The notes below the pieces were generated by a model that was not told the DNA's origin, made no database searches, and saw only the letters and a program-made list of their open reading frames with translations. 12,995 bases of DNA. Origin: Gallionella sp. (GTDB lineage Bacteria > Pseudomonadota > Gammaproteobacteria > Burkholderiales > Gallionellaceae). Positions 6,702 through 12,995 of the stretch are shown in pieces; the stretch's first letter is position 1, and each line of letters opens with the position of its first letter. The stretch lies in assembly GCA_017880945.1 (NCBI GenBank), contig JADGRM010000033.1, positions 1 to 12,995 of the forward strand. Direction: 5' to 3'. The position numbers and the translations under genes were made by a program.

Positions 6702-7376
6702 GCCGCAACGCTTGCGACTATCTTTCAGTAAAAATTACGACTGTCTATGGCCCCTTTACCCGTCGCGTCTTTGCGGCCAATGGCGAGTCGGGAAGCATGA
6801 CCGTCATTGACTCTGCCAAAAACGAAATTCTTGCCACGGTCATCGTCGGCGGCAAGCTCAAATGCATGGTGGTGGATGGCAAGGGCATGCTCTATGTGAA
6901 TGGTCGAGGACCAGAACGTCTTGGCCGTCGTTGATACCGTGACGCTTTCGTTGGTTGCACGGTACGACCTGTCGGCGAGTTGCAACGAGCCTGCCGTGTT
7001 GGCCACCGACCCCGCGACGGAGCGACTGTTCGTCGGCTGCCGCAACTGGAAGATGGTGGTGGTGTCAGGGAAAACCGGGGGAATCCTGGCGACTGTGCTT
7101 ATCGGCAAGGGTTGCGATGCCCCGGCTTACGATAGCGAATTGCGGCTCGCATTCAGTTCGAACGGCGAAGGGACTCTTACGATAATCTCGGCCGACACCT
7201 ACATGGTCATGCAGACGCTAGCCACCCAGCCGACAGCGCGCACCTTGGCACTCGACGGTGGCAGCCACCGCCACCGTATCTATACCGTCGCCGCGGAGAT
7301 CGAAGTGCCGGGTGCCGCGGGTGTCAGGCCACGACTGAAACAGGGCACGTTCACGTTGTTGACGGTATCGCGATAG
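6698..7376 (+). pseudogene. YVTN-type beta-propeller protein, frameshifted and internally deleted
   Basis: Two frames together spell a YVTN/NHL-like beta-propeller protein of the kind usually secreted to the periplasm. The first part runs from 6698 and contains DYLSV, RRVFAANGESGSMTVIDS and GKGMLYVN. At GG 6902-6903 one extra base shifts the frame. Removing it joins LYVN directly to VEDQNVLAVVDTVTL and continues through ERLFVGCRNWKMVVV, LAFSSNGEGTLTI and a normal family end (GTFTLLTVSR) at the TAG 7374-7376. The total is about 225 residues, whereas such proteins usually have 320-350. Residues that normally lie between DYLSV and the VIDS blade are missing, and there is no signal peptide, so an internal deletion is inferred. 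The frameshift could be a sequencing error, but together with the deletion a pseudogene is the simpler reading. Confidence 0.75.
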
Positions 7377-7717
7377 TCCAGAAACTTTAAGAATATGTCG
7401 TATCTTGGTCTGTCAGTGCCAAGAGTCAACTGAGAGTTGTGAACGACTGATTTGGGTCGCAACAGATATTGTGGTATGGCTGGTTTGTGCTAAGCGGACA
7501 GTCACGCATTTTCCGCATAGCGGTCGCTCGTAATGTGAAGTTTCAACACTATCCCAGTCTGGTAATTTCATCCGCAGCAGATTAGTACGTCACATCGCAT
7601 ACACGCACAGTCAAGATTCAATTTGCAGTGATGGTCAATTTTGACTGCGCGTCAACTCCCTGCGGGTCTGGTTGGTGCAACATTGCAGTGATATATTAAA
7701 ATGATTATTACTGGGGG
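7377..7717. other. gene-free stretch upstream of the cheW fragment
   Basis: No protein-coding frame with recognisable content was found in this 341-bp stretch. It contains a perfect dyad GTCAA-TT-TTGAC (7634-7645) and a 10-bp direct repeat TTGCAGTGAT at 7623-7632 and 7683-7692. An AT-rich tract (about 7690-7710) follows. Confidence 0.5.
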
Positions 7718-7840
7718 ATGTCAACACGACGATATTTGCAAGGCCTGGGCATCGTGGACGAACGCATGCTGATCCTGGTGGACATCGAGAAGCTGATCAC
7801 CAGCCGCGAGATGGAATTGGTCGAGACAACGGTCGCCTGA
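7718..7840 (+). pseudogene. C-terminal fragment of a CheW coupling protein gene
   Basis: A short frame of 40 codons (ATG 7718-7720, TGA 7838-7840) encodes RYLQGLG, then DERMLILVDIEKLITS and REMELVE. This is the conserved end of CheW, the adaptor that links chemoreceptors to the kinase CheA. CheW proteins have about 150-170 residues, so three quarters of the gene is missing, and an in-frame stop (7697-7699) closes the frame just upstream. The fragment lies 33 bp before the first chemoreceptor gene, which suggests a former cheW-mcp operon whose front was deleted. A functional 40-residue product is unlikely because the SH3-like fold would be incomplete. Confidence 0.75.
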
Positions 7841-7873
7841 CGGTTGATAATGCATTAATCGAAGGAGATTAAA

Positions 7874-9683
7874 ATGGTATTCGCAAGCATGAAGATTAGT
7901 ACCAGGCTGGCTTCAGGTTTCGGGGCTGTGATTGTATTGTTGGCAATCATCACCACGATCAGTACCTTGGAGATGATCACCCTGAAACATGATGTTGATG
8001 ATCTGGTTAGTGACAAATTCGCCAAGACATCTTTGGCCAACAACATCATCCTCAACAACAATGTGATCGCCCGCGCCATGCGCAATAGCTTGCTGGTAAA
8101 AGGCAAGTCGGACATTGCCAAGGAACTCGACCGGATCGCTGTTTCGACCAGGACGATCAAGGAGGACCTGAACAAAACTTGAGGCCAAGATCCAATCCGA
8201 AAAAGACAAAGCACATTTCAATGATGTGGTAAATGCGAGCACCAAATACGCAGTAACGAAAGAACGTTTTATTAAGCTGGTATCTGCTGGCAAGCGCAAA
8301 GATGCAATAGATTATTTGCTGAGTGATGTGAGCCCATCACAAGAAACCTACATTGGCACTGTCAGCAAACTGATTGATTCCCAGACCCGGTTAATGGAGG
8401 AAACGGGAAAAATAGCTGGTCAGCAAGTCAGTATCTCCATGACCCAGGTTATCGTCATGGGATTAATTGCCTTGCTGTCTAGCGTGGCTATCGGTTTTTT
8501 GATTACCCGTTCCATCACCCGCCCCTTGCTGGAAGCGGTAGAAGTGGCCATCGCAGTGGCACAGGGCGACCTGACTCAGCGCTTCGAGGTAACAAGCAAG
8601 GACGAAACCGGACAATTGCTGCAAGCACTAAACATCATGCAAGACAACCTGCGTGCAATTATCGGCAACGATGTGGGGCGTGTGCTCAAAGCCCTGTCAC
8701 GCGGCGACCTGACCGAAAGGATCACCAAGGATTACCCAGGCACCTACGGGCAACTCAAGGATGATGCCAACAGTACCGTGGAGAAGCTGATGGAAATCAT
8801 TGCCCAGGTAAAATTCTCTACCGACATGATCACCGCTGCCGCACAGGAGATCCCGGCGGGCAACAGTAACCTGTCACAACGCACCGAAGAACAAGCCTCC
8901 AGTCTGGAAGAGACCACATCCAGCATGAGTGAGCTTCTCTCTACCGTGCGTCGGAATACTGAAAGCGCAAGGCATGCGAATCAACTGGCTCAAGGTACCA
9001 GTGATATCGCGGAGCAAAGCGGTAAAGCGGTGCAAATGTTGGTGGCAACCATGACCACCATCAATGAATCGTCAAGGAAGATCGAGGATATTATCAGCGT
9101 AATAGACGGGATTGCCTTTCAGACCAACATTCTGGCACTGAACGCCGCCGTGGAAGCGACGCGCGCCGGTGATCAGGGACGTGGATTCGCGGTGGTGGCC
9201 GCTGAGGTGCGCAGCTTGGCGCAACGGTCTGCCGCTGCGGCCAAGGAAATCAAGCTACTTATTAGCGAGTCTGTGGAAAAGGTAAGTGTTGGCTCCAGGC
9301 AGGTAAAGGAGGCAGCAGATGAGATAAGCGATGTTGTCACCTCAGTGCAGTTGGTGGCATCACTCATGAAGGATATTACTGCCGCCACTGCAGAACAAGG
9401 CATGAGCATCGAACAAGTCAACACCGCGATCACCCAGATAGATTCCGTGACGCAGCATAACGCCGCGCTGGTGCAAGAGGCTGCGGCTGCCGCCGAATCG
9501 ATGCAGGAACAGTCGGACGCACTGAATGTTGTGGTGAGCACATTCAAGCTGGACGAGCGCAGGGAAGGCGCAGCGGTAGTCGGGTATGTCGCGCAACCAC
9601 AGAAGACGAAAGCAGCCCCCAGGAAGGAGCGCAAGCTGACCATAGCCAAGCCGGACAAGGACGAAGACTGGAAAGAGTTTTAG
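7874..9683 (+). pseudogene. methyl-accepting chemotaxis protein gene interrupted by a one-base frameshift
   Basis: This is a membrane chemoreceptor that would signal to CheA/CheW. The ATG at 7874 follows AAGGAG (7862-7867) at ideal spacing. The first 100 codons give transmembrane segment 1 (about residues 12-32) and the start of a four-helix-bundle-type periplasmic domain, then reach TGA at 8180-8182. Dropping one A of the AAAA run at 8174-8177 restores LNK-LEAKIQSEKDKAHF and a single 602-residue frame to 9683: second transmembrane segment (about 189-209), HAMP domain, and the methylation and signalling coiled coil with IAFQTNILALNAAVEATRAG. The tail is DWKEF, the xWxxF docking type. A downstream ATG at 8226 would give a 485-residue receptor without TM1. 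The slip in a homopolymer could be natural, programmed or a sequencing error. Confidence 0.85.
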
Positions 9684-9701
9684 CCATCCGGACAGGATGG
9701 C
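9683..9701 (+). terminator. small hairpin at the stop of the first chemoreceptor gene
   Basis: GCCATCC (9683-9689) and GGATGGC (9695-9701) form a perfect 7-bp stem with a 5-base loop, beginning at the last base of the TAG stop codon. No T-run follows, so termination would be weak or need Rho. Confidence 0.3.
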
Positions 9702-9867
9702 GCGCCCGAAGCGATAAATCTGGGCACTGGCAAGAGGTCGTCTTACTGCCTTGATGTTCCGCTTTCAGGCAGGCAATTAACGAGGGTAAAGGACGGCTTT
9801 CGACACATTACAGTCACTCGAGATTCCAGAAAGCGGTCGTTGGTTAGACAATGGTTGCTGAAGCAGT

Positions 9868-11565
9868 CTAGAATTCTTTCCAATCGCTGTCCGCATTCTC
9901 TTGGGATTTGACCAGCTTGCGCTCCTTTCTGTACGGCGCCACTGGAGTCGATACTTGTGATGTAACCACCGATTTGGCAGCAGCGGACTTCACGCTTTCC
10001 TTAGATCCTTCCAGCTTGAACGCACTCACTGCTTCCATCAGAGTGACTGCTTGTTCCTGCATAGCTTCGGCGGCGGCGGCGGCTTCTTCCACCAGCGCGG
10101 CGTTTTGCTGCGTCACGTTGTCCATTTGAACTATTGCTTGATTGACTTCCTCGATGCCCGCACTCTGTTCCTCGGAGGCGGCAGCAATCTCGGCCATGAT
10201 GTCGGTGACGCGTTTGACCGCAATGACGATCTCGCTCATCGTTGCCCCGGCCTGGTCCACCTGCCTGGAACCGGCATCCACTTTGCCTACCGAATCGGCT
10301 ATCAGGGTCTTGATCTCTTTTGCTGCTGCAGCCGAGCGTTGCGCCAGGTTGCGCACCTCTGCCGCCACCACCGCGAAGCCGCGTCCCTGCTCGCCGGCGC
10401 GTGCCGCTTCCACCGCGGCATTCAAGGCCAGGATATTGGTCTGGAAAGAGATGCCTTCGATCACGCTGATGATATCCGTGATCTTCCTTGAGCTGGCACT
10501 GATTGAGGCCATGGTCTGCACCACTTCACTCACCGCCTGCCCGCCCTTGACCGCGATGTCCGATGCGTTGGCCGCCAGCTGGTTGGCGTGCTTGGCGTTC
10601 TCCGCGTTCTGTTTCACGGTCGAGGTCAGCTCTTCCATGCTGGAAGCGGTCTCTTCCAGGCTGGAGGCCTGTTCTTCGGTGCGTTGCGACAGGTCGCTGT
10701 TGCCTGTCGCGATCTCCCTGGAGGCGGTGGTTATCATGTCGGTGCTATTGCGCACCACGTTGACGATAACGCCCAGGTTTTCATTCATGTCCTTCAGCGC
10801 TTGCAGCAATTGCCCAGTTTCATCCCTGGAGTGGGATTCAATCCTCACGGACAGATCCCCTTCGGCTATGCGGTTAGCCACACCCACTGCTTCATCCAAC
10901 GGAAAAACGACAAATCTTCGCACCACCCACCTGATAAGGAAAAACAGTATGAATTGCACCACTATCTGGCCAACGACCAGCCACAGAATGATGCTGTGCA
11001 GTTTATTGAAATCGGATGTCAAATCAATATCGATATCGGATGCGCCGTTGACGCTGCCAACTTCGACGGTATGACAATTCAGGCAATCCGTACCATGGAA
11101 ATTGTGGCTGACAATATAAGGGGTGACCGCACGGAATACGGGCATGCCGTTCCGGTCTTCAAGGAAATAGGATGGTTTTTTGGATTCAATCGCCGTCCTT
11201 TCCACATCATCCTTGATTTGCTCTTCAGGCAACCCCGGGCCAAATTGCCTGATAACCTGTTCGGCACGTACAAGTCTCAGTCCGACGATATTTCCAGAAC
11301 TGGAAATCTTCTTGATCAACAGTTTTCTATTTTCGGGCACGCTGATCTCCCCGGTTTCCATCAGCATGTTTGCGCTATCAATCACTGCGTTGGCAATTCC
11401 TTCGGCACGCAGCTGCACTGAATCAAGAATGATTGTTTTGATGGAATGGGAAAGAACAATGGTCGCAATCGTGAACAGCACCAATATGAAGGAATGAACC
11501 ACGATCTGTATCTTGGCCTGCAACCCGAAATTACTGAACAACGATAAGTCTGCTGCATTTTTCAT
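9868..11565 (-). CDS. methyl-accepting chemotaxis protein with periplasmic c-type heme motif
   Basis: This is an intact chemoreceptor, 565 residues from the ATG at 11563-11565. An in-frame TTG at 11590-11592 would add nine residues, and neither start has a strong ribosome-binding site. It has transmembrane segment 1 (about 20-40), a periplasmic sensor domain of about 150 residues, transmembrane segment 2 (about 191-211), HAMP, and a signalling domain with SFQTNILALNAAVEAARAGE and flanking methylation helices. The sensor domain contains CLNCH (C161, C164, H165) after RAVTPYIVSHNFHGTD, a CxxCH c-type heme attachment site, which fits the Tll0287/DUF3365-like heme sensor class. It would sense redox state or a heme-binding gas. 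The tail is DWKEF. The gene is convergent with the frameshifted receptor and shares long stretches of signalling-domain sequence with it. Confidence 0.93.
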   Translation of the reverse strand: MKNAADLSLFSNFGLQAKIQIVVHSFILVLFTIATIVLSHSIKTIILDSVQLRAEGIANAVIDSANMLMETGEISVPENRKLLIKKISSSGNIVGLRLVRAEQVIRQFGPGLPEEQIKDDVERTAIESKKPSYFLEDRNGMPVFRAVTPYIVSHNFHGTDCLNCHTVEVGSVNGASDIDIDLTSDFNKLHSIILWLVVGQIVVQFILFFLIRWVVRRFVVFPLDEAVGVANRIAEGDLSVRIESHSRDETGQLLQALKDMNENLGVIVNVVRNSTDMITTASREIATGNSDLSQRTEEQASSLEETASSMEELTSTVKQNAENAKHANQLAANASDIAVKGGQAVSEVVQTMASISASSRKITDIISVIEGISFQTNILALNAAVEAARAGEQGRGFAVVAAEVRNLAQRSAAAAKEIKTLIADSVGKVDAGSRQVDQAGATMSEIVIAVKRVTDIMAEIAAASEEQSAGIEEVNQAIVQMDNVTQQNAALVEEAAAAAEAMQEQAVTLMEAVSAFKLEGSKESVKSAAAKSVVTSQVSTPVAPYRKERKLVKSQENADSDWKEF

Positions 11566-11911
11566 AGTGTGATTGCTTGGTTTTGGCAACAACCTAATAA
11601 ATTTTATCAGGATGGAATTTTAACACTATCAGGCAGCTCAGGAATTACATCCTGTTTCTGCAGGTCTGTAGGTGTTCCCTATGCAGAAAATGTGTGGAAG
11701 TCTGCTCTTGGCACCGAACTGACCATCGAGCCTTGTAGTAGCTTACTCGAAAGCGGTCATCGAAGTTTTACATCCAGCAGGATATTTTGGCCACTCGTTT
11801 GCAGACGCTGATGACTTGCAGTAAAGGCGATGACAAAGGCACGGCCATGATTGTTCGGAACGCCGTGGTGATGATGGCCCTCACTATGCAAGTGCCCGCC
11901 GTAATCGTGTA
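11566..11911. other. intergenic region between the heme chemoreceptor and the BCAM0308-family gene
   Basis: This 346-bp stretch contains the upstream region of the heme chemoreceptor (AT-rich at 11590-11635). It also has a GAAAGCGGTC motif at 11749-11758 that recurs at 9829-9838 in the other receptor intergenic gap. A 34-codon plus-strand frame (11811-11915) with no recognised similarity is too short to call. No clear promoter, terminator or RNA gene was seen. Confidence 0.45.
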
Positions 11912-12412
11912 TTAGCGGCTCCAGTTGACGCGCAGCAGGTTCTGCTCCGGGTTGTGGTGGAACTCCAGTTCACCTTGGTAGGCATGGTGCAGCGCCTCAC
12001 CGATGCCACGCGCCAGATGAATGTCGGTGGTGGTCACCACGGTACCGTGTTCAGTCTTCTCAATGGCCATGATGCGCTGCAACGGATGCTCAGCCTTTTC
12101 CTTCGCTTCCAGATGTTGCATCAGGTGCAGAATCTCCTGTTCGTGTGTTGCGAAAAATTCCCCGGCCAATGACACATATCCCGCAGGGAAATGATCGCGT
12201 AACCGATGGCAGGCCGGGCAGCTCGTCTGATGTGCATCCTTCGGCTTGGCCAGCCACTGCCAGCGACCAGCGTGGAATACTGCGCCGCAGTCAGGACAGA
12301 CTGTCGGCTCGCGAAGTTTGCCCTTGGTCTTGTAGCTGTCCATTGCCGTTTCCAGCAATCGCTGGTCGCGGCGGATAGGATGGAAGCCAGCAGGTTGTGA
12401 TTGTTTGGTCAT
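11912..12412 (-). CDS. BCAM0308 family zinc-ribbon protein
   Basis: This is a conserved hypothetical protein of 166 residues. The order of blocks is that of the BCAM0308 family: a basic N-terminus, KLREPTVCPDCGAVFHAGRW, CPACHRLRDHFPAGYVSL, EHPLQRIMAIE, and TTTDIHLARGIGEALHHAYQ near the end. C39/C42 and C65/C68 form two CxxC pairs that would bind one zinc ion, a rubredoxin-like or zinc-ribbon knuckle reminiscent of the NMD3 N-terminus. The biochemical function is not established. No signal peptide or membrane segment is seen, so it is probably cytoplasmic. The ATG at 12410-12412 is preceded by AGGGAG. It appears as a single-gene unit, with the IS110 element behind its 5' end in the opposite direction. 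Confidence 0.85.
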   Translation of the reverse strand: MTKQSQPAGFHPIRRDQRLLETAMDSYKTKGKLREPTVCPDCGAVFHAGRWQWLAKPKDAHQTSCPACHRLRDHFPAGYVSLAGEFFATHEQEILHLMQHLEAKEKAEHPLQRIMAIEKTEHGTVVTTTDIHLARGIGEALHHAYQGELEFHHNPEQNLLRVNWSR

Positions 12413-12798
12413 GGTCGTCTCCCTGAATTGAACAGTGCCATTTCCTCAGCACGAGTTAAGCATAGCAGCTAATCTGGCAGAGGGAAAATACTATGCTTTC
12501 CGTTGGCATGCTGGATGTCAGCAATTGGCACATTACGGCATTTCGCCAGTATCTGCTTGTATGGTTGGGGTGGTGGTATCGGCTTTTTTCTGCAATAGTA
12601 ATAGTAAAGAAGCCGGGGTGGAGGGGCCAGTGGCTGCATCTGCTCTCCCAACCGAGAGACAGACGCCAAAAGAGTCTCCCTACCCACACCGCGCAGCGTC
12701 GATGAGGAATCTAGCGGCTATGACCGCCGATTTGACCGCAAGCTAACGCAGGTGTGTCCACCCCCAGCAACCTTTATCTTAACCATGGGAGATACATC
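12413..12798 (+). other. non-coding stretch before the IS110 transposase; possible bridge-RNA region
   Basis: No credible protein frame lies in these 386 bp. The transposase-proximal part should belong to the left end of the insertion sequence, but the exact end cannot be fixed from one copy. Hairpins seen are CGGCTT/AAGCCG (12580-12585 with 12610-12615), CTCTC/GAGAG (12643-12647 with 12654-12658, 6-base loop) and GCGG/CCGC (12714-12717 with 12724-12727, 6-base loop). GAGAC (12656-12660) can alternatively pair with GTCTC (12674-12678). In IS110-group elements the region before the transposase is transcribed into the bridge RNA that chooses donor and target DNA. Assigning it here is inference. 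Confidence 0.4.
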
Positions 12799-12995
12799 AT
12801 GCAAACCCCAACCCAAGCACTCAATATCGGCGCCGATATCGCCAAGGACGAGATCGTCGTGGCCTGTTCGGAGGGCAGCTTGCGAACGCGCAAACTCGCG
12901 AATCAGCGCACCGCGTTGCTGGCCTTTCTCAAGGGCCTTCCTCCTGGCAGTCGCATCGGCATGGAATCCACCGGCATCTACCACGAGTTATTTGC
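12799..12995 (+). mobile_element. IS110-family transposase gene, 5' part (truncated by window edge)
   Basis: The frame starts at ATG 12799-12801 after GGGAGA (12788-12793) and runs off the window after 65 codons. The visible N-terminus has the two landmarks of the DEDD (RuvC-like) catalytic domain of IS110-family recombinases: LNIGADIAKDEIVVA, whose aspartate after GA is the first catalytic residue, and IGMESTGIYHEL, whose glutamate is the second. Family members have about 300-450 residues, so most of the protein, including the Tnp domain with its catalytic serine, is outside the window. The element would move by a cut-and-paste circular intermediate guided by a bridge RNA. The subgroup (IS110 or IS1111) cannot be settled from this end alone. 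Confidence 0.85.

Noticed and set aside
7840..7860. Flagellar sigma-28 promoter before the first chemoreceptor (GTTGATAA)
   Set aside because: No TAAA box lies 15 bp upstream, and it would leave a leader of only about 20 bases.
10142..11074. 310-residue plus-strand frame opposite the heme chemoreceptor
   Set aside because: Low-complexity Ser/Ala/Thr composition is the usual antisense shadow of receptor coiled-coil coding DNA.
11811..11915. 34-codon plus-strand frame (MTCSKGDD... to TAG)
   Set aside because: It has no ribosome-binding site and no recognised similarity, and it ends inside the tail of the convergent BCAM0308-family gene. It may be a gene remnant but cannot be supported.
12435..12746. 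103-residue plus-strand frame before the IS110 transposase
   Set aside because: It lacks a convincing start signal and any recognisable motif. The region is better read as insertion-sequence non-coding end.
1..12995. CRISPR array, tRNA or rRNA genes
   Set aside because: No regularly spaced repeats and no tRNA or rRNA signature were seen on reading both strands.

Overview
The window looks like a chromosomal piece of a betaproteobacterium. The evidence is the Ralstonia/Cupriavidus-type fused HoxF of an NAD-reducing hydrogenase, the sequence style of the two chemoreceptors (including their xWxxF tails) and the BCAM0308-family gene. A Nitrosomonadales/Gallionellaceae-like host is a guess from general resemblance, not a result.

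Region 1 (1-6312) is a bidirectional NAD-linked [NiFe]-hydrogenase locus. On the minus strand the order of transcription is hoxF (diaphorase, FMN/NAD), hoxU (Fe-S diaphorase subunit), hoxY (hydrogenase small subunit), hoxH (large subunit) and hoxW (endopeptidase that trims HoxH). Electrons from H2 oxidised in HoxHY would pass through HoxU to the FMN/NAD site of HoxF, or run in reverse. The 3' part of hypD, a maturation factor for the Fe(CN)2CO site, enters from the left on the plus strand. Its end overlaps the end of hoxW by 11 bp. Three palindromic elements sit inside this operon: a 13-bp hairpin at the hoxF/hoxU junction, a GC-rich palindrome read in frame as a C-terminal tail of HoxU, and a ~145-bp inverted-repeat element between hoxH and hoxW.

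Region 2 (6313-7873) is a decaying stretch. It has the hox upstream region, an orphan C-terminal peptide reading frame, a YVTN-type beta-propeller pseudogene (internal deletion plus a one-base frameshift), about 340 bp without recognisable genes, and the last ~40 codons of a cheW gene.

Region 3 (7874-11592) holds two convergent methyl-accepting chemotaxis protein genes. The first is interrupted by a one-base frameshift in an AAAA run. The second is intact and carries a CxxCH c-type heme motif in its periplasmic domain, so it is a likely redox or gas sensor. Both end in a WxxF tail of the type that docks CheR/CheB.

Region 4 (11593-12995) has a BCAM0308-family zinc-ribbon protein gene on the minus strand and, at the right edge, the first 65 codons of an IS110-family transposase. 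Before the transposase is a long non-coding stretch where a bridge RNA would be expected if the element belongs to the IS110 group proper.
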